A stretch of 64,000 nt of DNA from assembly GCF_004134775.1 (NCBI RefSeq), contig NZ_SDOZ01000002.1, forward strand, positions 1,648,005-1,712,004, written 5' to 3'. Made by a program: the position numbers and the translations under genes. Shown here in pieces: positions 45,805 to 59,100 of this stretch (position 1 is its first letter; every line of letters starts with the position of its first letter). This DNA is from Candidatus Borkfalkia ceftriaxoniphila. GTDB taxonomy: Bacteria; Bacillota; Clostridia; Christensenellales; Borkfalkiaceae. The notes under the pieces are model-generated. The model was not told where the DNA came from, made no database searches, and was given only the letters and a program-made list of their open reading frames with translations.

Positions 45805-48558
45805 ATGAAAAAGATTTTGGCAGTCATGCTTGCTTTTGTTTTCTGTCTCGGCATCTTTGCCGGTTGCGGGAAAAAGGATAATGGAGACGATAATCCGCCC
45901 GATAAGGAAGTGTACGTTCCCACGGAAGACGAGCAGACAAAAGCGTTGGTATTCGGGATCGACGGCGCGGACGGCGTATTCAGCCCCTTCTTTTCCAGCG
46001 CCGCGTACGATTCTGAGATTGTAGGCCAGACGCAACTCGGTATGCTCACTACGGATAACGGCGAACTGAAAAGCGGCGATAATTATGCCTGCGTGGCGAA
46101 AGATCATCGCAGCGTTTATTTGGATAGTCAGGGAAACGAGATCAAAAATGCGAGCGACGCAAAGTTTACCCGCTATGATTTTATTATTAAAAAAGGCCTT
46201 AAATTCTCCGACGGCGTCGATCTGACGATCAAAGACGTTCTTTTCAACCTTTACGTGTATCTCGATCCCGTCTATACGGGCAGCGCCACCATCTATTCGA
46301 CGGATATCGTGGGGCTGAACGAATACAGAACGCAGTCCAAAGACGAAAGCGCGAACGACGCGCTCGAGGAACAGGCGGCCGTCAACGCGCAGACGCGTTT
46401 GAAACGCGCATCCGACTGGCTGAACAACCAGGCGCTCCTCGAAGATACGCCGAACGGAAAATACGAAGAACTCACTGCCGAACAGAAGAAACAGTACGTA
46501 ATGGGTTTGGAAAAATACGAAGCCGAAATCAACAAGGATATCGAATTTTTCATTCCGTATTACCGTCAGGAAGTAGAGGGGAATTATCAGTCAGCAATTT
46601 CCTCGTTTGAAGACGACCGCAAAAATACTTACGCTTATGACGATGGCGAATACTGGCAGTCTTTCCTGTATATGTACGGCATTATCGACATCGCGTACAA
46701 CGCGAAGGGCGAACCCATAAAAACGACGGTCGGCACGGGCGATGACAAAGTCGAACTATATACGTTCAACTTTGCCGACGATCCTACCATGACCAACGGC
46801 TGCAAATGGGTAAAGGATTACATAGAAGAATACGACGCCGAAAACTGGGAGAATATGTCGGGCGCGACCACGCTTGAAAAGCACAACAACGCAAAAATGG
46901 AAGCGGCGATCGAACTCGTTTACAGTACGACGGTCGGCGCAAACGACGAGAACGGCAAATTCAAATACGAATATTCCCAGTTTGCCCTGACCATTCTTTC
47001 CAGCGGCAGCACGAATACGCTGTTGACCGAAATGCAGGCGGACGAAAAATCCAAGATCATCGACAATACGGCGGGCGACAATCTCGTAAGGTCGATTTCG
47101 GGCATCACCACCTCGAAAGTCGATACCTTTGCGGGCGAAAAGTTGGACGGCGAGTACGATATGCTTTCCATTAAAATTAAAAACGTCGACCCCAAGGCGA
47201 TCTGGAACTTTGCCTTTACGGTGGCTCCCTTGCATTATTATTCGTACGCAGGCGCGGGAGATGAAGGGGAATGGAACGTCAAAAATAATTTCGGCGTCCG
47301 CTATAACGATACCGATTTTATGAACAACGTCTTAAAAGACAGCGAAAAACTGGGCGTTCCCGTAGGAGCAGGCCCTTACAAGGCGAGCAAAGAGAGGGGA
47401 CTGGGCGAAAACGAATTGTATCCCTCCAAGAACGAATTCAAAAAGAACAACCGCGTCTATTACGAGCGCAATACCTATTTTGATTTGGTCGATGGCAAAA
47501 AGGGCGGCGAAATTCAGAATGCAAAGGTCAAATATTTGCAATATCAGATCGTCAACTCGAATTTTCTGCTCGATTCGCTTTCCGAGAAAGAAATCGACGT
47601 GGGGAACGTTAACGCGACGGCCGCAAACGTCAAGCGTATCAACGGCATCGATTATTTAAAGGGCGACACCACGCGCACCAACGGTTACGGTTACGTGGGA
47701 ATCAACGCCGCCAAAATTGCAGACGTCTGGATGCGCCGCGCGATCATGAAGGCGATGGATACCACGATTATCAGCAACGGTTATTACAACGGCGGCCTGT
47801 GCGACCTGATTTACCGTCCCATATCCATGGAATCCTGGGCGTATCCGAAAAACGACGCGGCTGAGAGGCCTTACGCCTTTACCGACGATCTGGGGTATGA
47901 AGTGGATTACGTTTACGACGGTTCGGGCGCCGATATTGCGAAAATGCTTGCCGCTCACGGTTATCAGGTCAGCAACGATAATAAAGTCCTTGCCGATCCC
48001 GACGGCAATAAATTGCCCAAGATCACCTTTACCATCGCGGGCGAATCCAACGATCACCCCGCATGGCAGATGTTCAAGAACGCGGAAAATGTTCTGGAAG
48101 GCATCGGTTTCACGATCGACGTAAAGACCGATCAGTTTGCGCTGCAAAAACTTTCCAAGGGCGAACTTACCGTTTGGGCGGCTGCCTGGTCGAGCACGAT
48201 CGATCCGGATATGTACCAGGTTTACCACAAAGATTCCAACGCGGGCAGCACCTTGAACTGGGGCTACCGCGCCATTAAGGCGGACAAACAGAAATACGCC
48301 TACGAATGGGGCGTTATCGAGGAACTTTCCGATCTGATCGACCGCGCCCGTACCTTTATCGAAGAACCTCCCCGCAAGGATATTTACGCCAAGGCGCTCG
48401 ATCTCATTATGGAACTTGCCGTGGAAATGCCCACGTATCAGCGTAACGATCTGACCGTCTATAACATTTCTAAGATCGATACAAAAACGGTCAATCAGAA
48501 TCCTACGTCTTACGACGGTATCTTTGCGAAAATTTGGGAAGTCGGATACGTCAGATAA
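45805..48558 (+). CDS. oppA: Oligopeptide-binding lipoprotein (SBP family 5) with a large insertion
   Basis: The 917-residue protein is far above the usual 520-600 of this family. Lipobox Cys21 (FAGC) precedes a normal N-terminal lobe (LTTDNGELKSGDNYACVAKD, KKGLKFSDGVDLTIKDVLF). From about 172 to 420 lies a mainly helical, charged insertion. The rest of the domain then follows: VGAGPYKASKERG, DYLKGDTTRTNGYGYVGINA and GELTVWAAAWSSTIDPDMYQ. Opp-type permease and ATPase genes follow directly, so it delivers peptides to them. The insertion may bind an extra partner or shape specificity. GAGGAG at 45793-45798 precedes the ATG. Confidence 0.85.
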   Translation: MKKILAVMLAFVFCLGIFAGCGKKDNGDDNPPDKEVYVPTEDEQTKALVFGIDGADGVFSPFFSSAAYDSEIVGQTQLGMLTTDNGELKSGDNYACVAKDHRSVYLDSQGNEIKNASDAKFTRYDFIIKKGLKFSDGVDLTIKDVLFNLYVYLDPVYTGSATIYSTDIVGLNEYRTQSKDESANDALEEQAAVNAQTRLKRASDWLNNQALLEDTPNGKYEELTAEQKKQYVMGLEKYEAEINKDIEFFIPYYRQEVEGNYQSAISSFEDDRKNTYAYDDGEYWQSFLYMYGIIDIAYNAKGEPIKTTVGTGDDKVELYTFNFADDPTMTNGCKWVKDYIEEYDAENWENMSGATTLEKHNNAKMEAAIELVYSTTVGANDENGKFKYEYSQFALTILSSGSTNTLLTEMQADEKSKIIDNTAGDNLVRSISGITTSKVDTFAGEKLDGEYDMLSIKIKNVDPKAIWNFAFTVAPLHYYSYAGAGDEGEWNVKNNFGVRYNDTDFMNNVLKDSEKLGVPVGAGPYKASKERGLGENELYPSKNEFKKNNRVYYERNTYFDLVDGKKGGEIQNAKVKYLQYQIVNSNFLLDSLSEKEIDVGNVNATAANVKRINGIDYLKGDTTRTNGYGYVGINAAKIADVWMRRAIMKAMDTTIISNGYYNGGLCDLIYRPISMESWAYPKNDAAERPYAFTDDLGYEVDYVYDGSGADIAKMLAAHGYQVSNDNKVLADPDGNKLPKITFTIAGESNDHPAWQMFKNAENVLEGIGFTIDVKTDQFALQKLSKGELTVWAAAWSSTIDPDMYQVYHKDSNAGSTLNWGYRAIKADKQKYAYEWGVIEELSDLIDRARTFIEEPPRKDIYAKALDLIMELAVEMPTYQRNDLTVYNISKIDTKTVNQNPTSYDGIFAKIWEVGYVR

Positions 48559-48582
48559 CGGCGTTCGCCTCGGAGAGTTTTC

Positions 48583-49578
48583 ATGGTTAAATATATCATC
48601 AAGAGGATACTGCTCGCCATCGTCATACTGTTCGGCGTATCCGTCATCATTTATTCGCTCGTCCGCATGATGCCGGGAGATTTCATTACCAATAAATTCA
48701 TGCAGATGGTTATCGACGGCAAGATGAGCGAGAAAGAATTCAACCGCCTGTTAGAGGTGTACGGTCTTGCGGATCGTTCGTTCTGGGGTATCTTAAAAGG
48801 GTATTTCACATGGATCGGCAATGTGTTCCAAGGGGATCTCGGCCGCTCGTTCAAGTACGAAGACAGCGTCAGCACGATCATCGTCGAGAACATGGGCATC
48901 TCCTTCGGCATTGCCTTTGCGGCGCTCATTCTCGAATTCATCATCGCGATCCCGCTCGGCGTCAAGGCGGCGACCAACCAATACGGCGTCGTAGACTATT
49001 CCGCAAGCGTCCTTTCGATGATCGGAACGGCTCTGCCGACCTTCTTCTTCGCGGCGATCTGTATCCAGTTGTTCTCGGTGCAGTTGGGGTGGTTCCCCGT
49101 CAACGGACTGACGAGCACGCTCCCGTCCGACGCAACCGAGTGGACAAGGTTCTGGGATAAGATCTGGCATCTGGTCATACCCGTGTTCATCATGGTATTC
49201 CTTTCCGTCGGCTCGCTGATGCGATACACGCGCACCAACACGTTGGAAGTGCTCAATGCAGACTATATCCGTACGGCGCGCGCCAAGGGTCTGAGCGAGG
49301 GGAAAGTCATCTATAAACACGCTTTCAGAAATACTTTGATCCCGCTCGTCACGCTGCTTGCGGGCACGCTGCCGGGACTTTTCAGCGGCGCGATGATCAC
49401 GGAGCAGATGTTTGCCATTCCCGGTATCGGGCTGAAAGCGTATGAGGCGCTCAAAGCGGGCGATATTCCTTTTATCATGGGATATAATATGTTCCTCGCC
49501 ATTCTGACTGTTTTGGGAACGCTGCTCGCCGACCTGATGTACGCGGTCGTCGACCCCCGCGTTAAAATTTTGAAGTAG
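48583..49578 (+). CDS. oppB: Oligopeptide ABC transporter permease, OppB type
   Basis: This protein of 331 residues has six membrane segments (about 10-30, 105-130, 140-165, 190-212, 255-280 and 298-320). The N-terminal extracellular loop is typical. The EAA loop reads ARAKGLSEGKVIYKHAFRNTLIPL near 230-253. It forms one half of the peptide channel. It begins 25 bases after the binding protein gene with CGGAGAG as ribosome site, and is followed by oppC at ten bases. Whether the substrate is di-, oligo- or nickel-peptide cannot be read from the sequence; the large binding protein and the nearby protease suggest peptides. Confidence 0.92.
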   Translation: MVKYIIKRILLAIVILFGVSVIIYSLVRMMPGDFITNKFMQMVIDGKMSEKEFNRLLEVYGLADRSFWGILKGYFTWIGNVFQGDLGRSFKYEDSVSTIIVENMGISFGIAFAALILEFIIAIPLGVKAATNQYGVVDYSASVLSMIGTALPTFFFAAICIQLFSVQLGWFPVNGLTSTLPSDATEWTRFWDKIWHLVIPVFIMVFLSVGSLMRYTRTNTLEVLNADYIRTARAKGLSEGKVIYKHAFRNTLIPLVTLLAGTLPGLFSGAMITEQMFAIPGIGLKAYEALKAGDIPFIMGYNMFLAILTVLGTLLADLMYAVVDPRVKILK

Positions 49579-49587
49579 GAGACCGAC

Positions 49588-50754
49588 ATGAGCGAGAAAG
49601 ATCAAAATAAAAACGCGGACGAGGTCGTGCCCAACGAAGAATTCGAAAACCTGTCGCCCCTGCAGGCGACGGGGCGGCCCGTCAACGACAGCGCAACAGA
49701 GTACGCCGAAACGGCGCTTGTTTCCCGCGGCGAAGCCCCCGAAGAAAAACTCGAAGACCGCATCAAGACGTTATCGCCGGGGGCGATGGTCGCAAAGCGG
49801 TTCTTCCGTTCCAAACTGTCGGTCGTAGGGCTGGTGACGCTCATACTTTTATTCGCATTTTCCTTTTTCGGACCGCTTTTGCAACTCGTCTGTCCCGCGA
49901 TCTGGCAACAGGACGAAGTGGACCGTAGCCAGGGCAAGATCATCGAGATCAATCGTCCTTACGAATATCAGGACGCAGACGGCGAAACGCAGGTCGCTTA
50001 CGAATACAGCGCCACGCCGAACAGTTTCAATTTCGATGCTCCCGTCAGTCCCACGCATTTACTGGGTACGGACAGAAACGGCTACGATATTTTTTCCCGT
50101 CTGATGTACGGGGGAAGGATCTCTTTGACGTTGGGTTTTGTCGTCGTCATCCTGGAAACGCTTTTAGGCGTTTTTCTGGGGGGCTTGGCAGGATATTTCG
50201 GCAAGTGGGTGGATATGCTCATCATGCGAATCGTGGATATATTCAACTGTATCCCGACGCTGCCGATCATGTTGATTATCAGTTATATGCTTGACGCAAA
50301 CGGAGTGGCGGACATGCCGAAACTCTATATCATGATGGCGATGCTCACGCTGATCGGCTGGGCGGGCGTCGCGCGCATGGTACGGGGGCAGATCCTCTAT
50401 CTTCGGGAGCAGGAATATATGATGGCAGCCGAATGTACGGGCATCAGCGTATGGCGAAAGTTATTCAAACACCTTTTGCCTAACGTCCTGCCGCAACTCA
50501 TCGTTTCCATGACGCTGGGGCTCGGCGGCATAATTCTGACCGAAGCGACGCTCGGATTTTTGGGACTGGGCGTTCCCGCCGACTTTGCGACCTGGGGCAA
50601 CATGATCAACGTGCTTACGAGCGAAGTTTCCTATTGGGGCGCATATCCGAACCAGTGGGTCCCCGTCGGTATCTGTATCGTGCTCGCGGTGCTCGCCTTC
50701 AACTTTGTCGGCGACGGTCTGCGCGACGCGTTCGACCCCAAAATGAAGAGGTAG
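49588..50754 (+). CDS. oppC: Oligopeptide ABC transporter permease, OppC type
   Basis: This protein of 388 residues is longer than most OppC (about 300). A hydrophilic N-terminal cytoplasmic extension (1-70) is followed by the first membrane segment (about 80-103). A charged extracellular stretch then precedes the permease core (DRSQGKIIEINRPYEYQDAD, about 111-130). The core segments lie near 165-190, 205-228, 245-265, 310-330 and 355-375. The EAA-loop segment reads AAECTGISVWRKLFKHLLPNVL (about 275-296). It pairs with the OppB-type protein. AGGAG precedes the ATG. The next gene starts three bases after its stop. Confidence 0.92.
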   Translation: MSEKDQNKNADEVVPNEEFENLSPLQATGRPVNDSATEYAETALVSRGEAPEEKLEDRIKTLSPGAMVAKRFFRSKLSVVGLVTLILLFAFSFFGPLLQLVCPAIWQQDEVDRSQGKIIEINRPYEYQDADGETQVAYEYSATPNSFNFDAPVSPTHLLGTDRNGYDIFSRLMYGGRISLTLGFVVVILETLLGVFLGGLAGYFGKWVDMLIMRIVDIFNCIPTLPIMLIISYMLDANGVADMPKLYIMMAMLTLIGWAGVARMVRGQILYLREQEYMMAAECTGISVWRKLFKHLLPNVLPQLIVSMTLGLGGIILTEATLGFLGLGVPADFATWGNMINVLTSEVSYWGAYPNQWVPVGICIVLAVLAFNFVGDGLRDAFDPKMKR

Positions 50755-50757
50755 AAC

Positions 50758-52088
<1,331 letters not shown>

Positions 52089-52092
<4 letters not shown>

Positions 52093-53105
52093 ACGAAGAT
52101 ATCGAGGTTTATAACGACTTCAAGGCGTCGGAGCCCATTCTGAAAGTGCGGAATCTGAAAAAATATTTTCCCGTCGGCGGCATCGGCAAGAATAAGAAAT
52201 ATCTGCGCGCGGTCGACGACGTGTCTTTCGACGTGTACCCCGGCCGGACGGTCGGCATCGTCGGCGAATCGGGCTGCGGCAAAACGACGATGGGGAGAAC
52301 GATCCTTCGTCTTTATTCGGTCACGGGCGGCGACGTGAAATTCAACGGCTACGATCTGGGAAAGATGAAAGCGCGCGAACTTCGCAAGATCCGTCCCCAG
52401 ATCCAGATGATATTTCAGGATCCGTATTCCAGCCTTTCCCCCCGCCTAACGGTCGGGGAGATCATCGGAGAGGCTGTGCGCGAGCACAGGATCGTCCCGC
52501 CCTCCGAATATAAAAAATACATACTGGAAGTTATGCAAAAATGCGGCTTGCAGCCGCAATATTTCGAGCGGTACCCGCACGAATTTTCGGGCGGACAGCG
52601 CCAGCGCATCTGCATCGCGCGCGCGCTCGCGCTCAAACCCAAACTGGTCATCTGCGACGAGCCCGTTTCCGCGCTCGACGTTTCCATTCAGGCGCAGATC
52701 ATCAATCTTTTGAAATCTTTGCAGGAAAAGGACGGCATCGCCTATATCTTCATTTCGCACGATCTGTCCGTCGTGGAACATATTTCCGACGAAGTGGGCG
52801 TGATGTATTTAGGCAGCATGGCGGAATACGGCAAAACGGAGGATATCTTCGAGCGGCCGCTGCATCCTTATACGGAGGCGCTCTTTTCCGCCGTTCCCGT
52901 TCCCGATCCCGATTACAAGATGAACCGCATTATTTTAAAGGGCGACATTCCCTCGCCCGCGGATCCGCCTTTGGGCTGTAAATTCCATACGCGCTGCGAA
53001 AAGTGCATGGAGATCTGCCAAAGGGAAGAGCCCGTATTCCGTGAATACGCGCCCGGACATTACGTAGCCTGCCACCTCTACGACGAAGAGTGCCGCAGGG
53101 GTTAA
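52089..53105 (+). CDS. oppF: Oligopeptide ABC transporter ATPase, OppF type
   Basis: This ATPase of 338 residues overlaps the stop of oppD by four bases (ATGA). The start is ATG 52089; an upstream in-frame ATG is inside oppD and is rejected. Walker A is GESGCGKTT (about 59-67), the Q-loop is [10 protein letters not shown], the signature is FSGGQRQR, Walker B is [12 protein letters not shown] and the switch is FISHDLS. The C-terminal domain includes [14 protein letters not shown], similar to the cysteine site of OppD. Together with oppD it forms the heterodimeric motor. The operon then runs directly into the subtilisin-like gene ten bases further on. Confidence 0.94.
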
Positions 53106-53115
53106 AGAGGAGTTT

Positions 53116-56100
53116 ATGGTTTACAAGAAGTTTAAATTTTTGTCGTGGGTACTCGTGCTCGTCATGTGCGCCACGTTTGCAATTTCGGCGCTGCTTCCCG
53201 AGGGGAAACGCGTAGACATCAGTGCGGATTCTTCCAAAGAATTCAGCCTGAGCGAAGACGATTCTCTGGGCTTTGCCGACACTTCCGCAGCCTTTGACAA
53301 AAGCAACGTAGTCAATGTAAACGCGAACGTGCAGGGAAAACACTGGATGATCGTATCGCTGAAAGGCGAAAGCCTATCCGAAACACACGGCTCTTCGCTG
53401 CAGGAGTACGCGAAATCCGCGCGAGGCAAGCGCGAAGCGGATAAACTTTTGTCCAAGCAGGCGAAGTTTCTTTCCGCGCTCCGCGGCGAAGGAATTCCCT
53501 TTGAATACAAGTACGGATATACTTTGCTCGCCAACGCCGTCGCCATCAAGGCGGACGTAAAATATGCAAACCGTATTTCGGGCATGGACGGCGTAAAATC
53601 GGTGAATATTTCCGAATATTACTATGCCCCCAAGGACAGCGCCGTGACCAACGACGCCAACGTGTGGGGCACGGGTATCTATAAAGTAGACGAGGAGATC
53701 GCCGCCGAGTATAACGGCAGGGGCATGGTCGTCGCCGTCCTCGATACGGGGCTGGACGCCAGCCACAAGGCTTTTTTGACCAACCCTTCGGATAAGGAAG
53801 CCCTTTTGACCAAGGACGATGTGGGCGCGCGCGTGTTCGACGGCGCCAGATCGGGCGTGCAGGCGAAAAATTCTTCGGTTACCGTGAACGACGTCTATTA
53901 CAGCGAAAAAGTTCCCTTCGCCTACGACTACGCCGATAACGATGCGGACGTATATCCTTCCTATTCCGCGCACGGCACGCATGTGGCGGGCATCATAGCA
54001 GGTTCTCCCATTCTCGACGATAACGGCGAACAGGAAACCATCAAGGATCAGGACGGCAACGAGATCCTCGATAAAAACGGCAATCCCATGACCTTTACGG
54101 GCGTCGCGCCGCAGGCGCAACTCGCCATCTGCAAAGTATTTACGGACAGCGAAACCAAAGAAACTTTGGGCGGCGCGGAAACCGCCGACATTCTCGCGGC
54201 GCTCGAAGACTGCGTGAAACTGGGCGTGGACGTCGTCAATATGAGTCTGGGCTCGTCCGCGGGCTTTTCGACGGGCGACGACGAATATATGCAGACCGTG
54301 TACGACAGCGTGCGCGAAGCGGGGATTTCTCTCGTGGTCGCGGCGAGCAACGATTACAGTTCGAATTACGGCGGCGCATACGGCACCAACCTTTCGGGCA
54401 ATCCCGATTCCGCCACGGTCGGCTCTCCCTCCACCTACGCGGGCGCTCTGAGCGTTGCGAGCATCAACGGTCAGCAGGCGAAATATATCCGCGTCAACGT
54501 GGCGGGTAACGATAAATATCTGTACTATACCGAGGCGAGCGACGGCAACGGAAATCAGAAGGATTTCATTGCCGAGTTGAAAGCCAAACACCCCGAACTC
54601 GTGAACAGCCAGACTGGCGACATCAAACTCGATTACGTGGTCGTTCCCGGGTACGGCTTGTCCGTCAACTATACGCGCAATATCGACGTGAAGGGCAAGA
54701 TCGCAGTCGTCCGCCGCGGCGGAAACGTCACGTTCGAGGAAAAGGTGCGCGTTGCAAAATTGAAGGGCGCGATCGCCTGCGTCATCTACAACAACGTGTC
54801 GGGCATTATCCGCATGAGTCTGGGCAACCTGAACGATCCCATTCCAACCTGCTCGATCACCATGGACGCGGCGAACAACTTTGTTTCCTTCCAGAAGGGG
54901 ACCATGTATGTGAACGAATCGCAGAAAGCGGGTCCGTTCATGTCCGACTTTTCCAGTTGGGGCCCGACGCCCGATCTGAAACTCAAACCCGAAATTTCCG
55001 CGCACGGCGGCGAGATCACATCCACCGTTCCCAACGGTTGGGCGGAATACAGCGGCACAAGTATGGCTTCGCCCAATATGGCGGGCGCGATGAGCCTGAT
55101 CCTTTCTTACGTCAAACAAAACGTATCATACGATCAGAACAACACCGACCGCGACGCGGTGGCAATGTCCAACTTCCTCGTGATGAGCACGGCGACCATC
55201 GCCCGCGACGAAGCCGATCAGCCCTATTCGCCGAGAAAACAGGGCGCGGGTCTTGCCGACATCAAAAAGGCGATGTCCACCAAGGCGTATCTGTATGTGG
55301 ACAAGGGCGACAAAGCGAAAATAGAAGTGGGCGACGATCCCGAAAAAACGGGCGAATATACGCTGAAATTCCGCGTGAAGAATATGTCCGACGCACAGCG
55401 TACGTATACACTCGGCACCAAGACGATGACCGAAACGATCGCATCCGACGGCATGACCGTCGCCGAACGCGCGTATATGCTCGACAATATGTCGGATATT
55501 TCGTTCAAAGGCAAGGGCGTGACGGGCGATAAACTCGTGCTCGCCGCCGGCGCGGACGTGGAGATCGCCGTACAGATCAACTTGGGCGCAAGCGCGAAAG
55601 CGTATATCGATAAGAATTTCGAAAACGGAATGTACGTCGAAGGTTTCGTAACTCTTACGGACACTTCGACCGATACGCCCGTCGATCTGAACATTCCCTG
55701 GCTGGGCTTTTACGGCGACTGGTACGCCGCGCCCATGTTCGATATTTCCGAATACGAACTGAGCGAAGCATTGCAGGACGACAGCATTCCCGACGACGAA
55801 AAGCCGCAGGCAGCCATCTATCCCACCGTACCGCTCGGCTCCTATAACGAAAACAAATATATTATTCCTCTCGGCACCTATCTCTACGAACAGGAAGCGG
55901 GCGTGCGCCAGATCTATTCTTCGTCGGACAAGGCGGCGATCTCCATCTACGATACGAAAGGACACCGCACAGTCAGCCAGTTGTACGCGATATATGCGGG
56001 ACTTTTGCGCGGCGCAGAATATATGAATATCTCCATCACCGACGCCGTCACGGGCGAAGTCGTGTTCCAAAAGACTGACAAGAACGTGCGCAAGGCGTAC

Positions 56101-59100
56101 ACGGGCGGTTCGAGCACCGCGCGTGCCGCCGTCGTCGAACTGGAATGGAGCGCCAAGGAATTGGGCTTGGATAACAACAAGCAGTACGTATTCCATATGG
56201 ACGGAAAACTCGCCAGCATGGAAAACCGCCCGTACGACGCGAGTCAGTATGCCTACGGCAAATCTTTCGACTTCAATTTCTACGTCGATACCGAAGCGCC
56301 CGAGATCGTCGATTACCGCGTGCGCTACGAGCCGTATAAGGACGAGAGCGAAAAGATCCGTTATTCGGTATATCTCGACGTGGACGTATACGACAATCAT
56401 TACGCGCAGTCCATTGCGCTGTGTTTCGCCGATTATTCTACCATGACGCTCGAACTTCTCGATGCGAACATGACGCCTATTTACAGCGAAAAGAACTCGA
56501 CGACCACCGTGACGCTGGATATCACCGACTATTACGATCAGAACGTCGATTTATATTTGCAGGTAGATGATTACGCGCTCAACGCGCGGGCTTATCGCAT
56601 CAATAACTTCAAATCGCTTGCCGACGCGGTCAATTATCCCGAATCCATCGAGATCGTGAGCGGCGAAGACGCGACGGGCGAAGGTTATTCCAAGGCCGTC
56701 ACCATCGGCGTCAACGAAGCGTATAAACTTGAAACGCTGATCGCGCCTGCCGACGCGACGTCCGTCAACCTGTATTGGAGTTCGGACGACGAGAACGTCG
56801 TGCGCGTCAAAGACGGCGAACTGTTCGGCGTCGGTCCCGGCACCGCGCTGGTGCGCGTGTACGGCGGCAAGAACGAATATGCGAGCGCATCGGACGGCAT
56901 TCTCGTGACCGTTTCGGACGAAGTCAAGAGTGAGCCGGGCGTCAATAAAATGGAGTTGGGACTCATTCAGAATACCGACGATAACCTCGTCAATCCGACA
57001 AATGCGGTGGTTAAGGTGCACCCGAACGAAAGTTTCCGCCTGCGTGCGACTCTGGAACCGTGGTATACCTCCGTGCCGCCCGTCATCGAGTGGGAATCTT
57101 CCGTGCCCGAAGTCGCTTCCATCGGTAAGGATACGGGCTACGTCAAGACGCTTTCGGAGGGAAGTACCGTCATCAAGGGAACCCTGATGATCAACGGAAA
57201 ACCCAGCCTGTATTCCGTGTCCACGACGCTCGCGGTCGGCCCCGAATTCGTGGTGCAGAACGGATATCTCAGAGAGTATCACGGCGCGGGCGGCAAGGTG
57301 ACCATTCCCAAATCGCTCAACGTCTACTATATCTACGAAGAAGCGTTCCGCGACAACGTGAACATCACGGAACTGGAAATTTCCGCGCCCTGCACGGAAA
57401 TCCAGCCCTTGGCGTTTGCAAACATGAAATCGCTCAAACGCGTCGTTTTCCCCGAAACCATTGAATTCGTCTACCGCAACGCATTTTACGGCTGTTCCAA
57501 ACTCGAACAGATCGATCTGCATTCGCGGGCGATCTCTTTCGGTGCGCAGTGCTTTGCAAACTGCGTATCGCTCAAACGCATCAACAACGTGCAACTTCTG
57601 AACGGACTCAAAAAAGAGGACGTACAGATCCTCGATCTGAAAGAGGGTGTGGATTTCAAGCGTATTCCCGCGCATATGGCGTCCATCGGCGACGAGGCTT
57701 TTGCGGGATGCAGCGGCCTTGAAGCACTGGATATCACAGGGCTTCGCGTCGCGGGACAGGGGGCTTTCTACAACTGTATCGGGCTCAAAAAAGTCACGCT
57801 GAGCCGCTTTACCGCCATCAGCGACGATATGTTCCTCAACTGTAAAAATCTTACTCAGTTGGTCTACACCGACCTTACCCCCGATCAGATAGACGTCATC
57901 ACGTATCCCAACAAGGTGTCGCCTTTCGGAAATTGCAATATACGGGAGATCACGTTCCTCGGCGGCGGCGATGCTTTCGTCATGGAAGAAGTGAACGGCG
58001 TTTCCGCGATCTACCGCGGCGAGGACAAAAAGACGCTTATACGGGTGGGGCAGAACGCGGTTTCTTTCACGGTTCCCGCCTCAGTCGAAGTCATTGCGGC
58101 GAACGCGTTTTCGGGTAACTCGAAACTGTCTTCCGTCAACTTTGCGGAGAGCGGCAACTTAAAAGAGATCGGCGCGTACGCTTTCTCGGGCACGGGACTG
58201 ACTTCCGTCAAACTGCCCGCGACGCTGGAAAAACTCGGGAAAGGCGCTTTCTCCTGGTGCGAGTTCATGACGAGCGCAGACCTTTCCGTTTTCCGCGGCG
58301 CATTGCCCGAACAGGCGTTCTACAACGCGGCGTTGCAACAGGTATCGTTCGGCGCAAACATCACGGAAATCGGCGCGCAGTGTTTCGCCTATACGGAACT
58401 CGGTGACGTGGATCTCAGCGCGACGAATGTGAGCGCGCTCGGCGACGGCGCGTTCGAAAATTGCGAAAAACTCGTCGGCGTGAAACTGGGCAGGATCGTT
58501 TCCATGGGCGACGGCGTGTTCGCCGTGCACGGCAGCGGAGCGCTCGTCAGCGTTTCCTTTGCCATGGGCAGCAGCGCGCTTGGCACGAATACTTTCTCTC
58601 GTCAGGCCGTTTTGCGCCTTTTGGAACTTCCCGAAAGCATGAAAGCGCTCACCGAGATCGGAAACGGCGTGTTCCGCGGCTGTAAAGCGCTCGAAGGCGT
58701 GCCGTTCGTCCCCGTCAGCGTGGGCGATTCCGCATTCGAAAATTGTACTTCGCTCAAAAATATAGATCTTTCCGCACTGAAAACCGCAGGCGACGCGGCG
58801 TTCAAAAACTGTTCCGTATTTGCGGCGGGCGATCTCAGTCAGTTGCAGATCATCGGCAAAGAAGCGTTCTACGGCTGCGTAAAATCGCTTTCGTTCGACC
58901 TTCCTTCCGTCACGGCGGTCGGCGCGCGCGCGTTCGAGGCCTCGGGCGTGAAAAGTCTGGATTTCCCCAATATCAAAACGATGGGGGATTACGCGTTCTT
59001 CAATACCGCAATCGCGGGCGCAAACGGCACGTTATCGATTCCTTCCGGCATCGAAAAGATCGGCGAGGGCGCGCTCGGCGGACTGACTTTTATCACCGCT

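Noticed and set aside
53374..55119. Minus-strand 581-codon ORF
   Set aside because: Antisense to the protease catalytic domain with intact Asp, His and Ser motifs.
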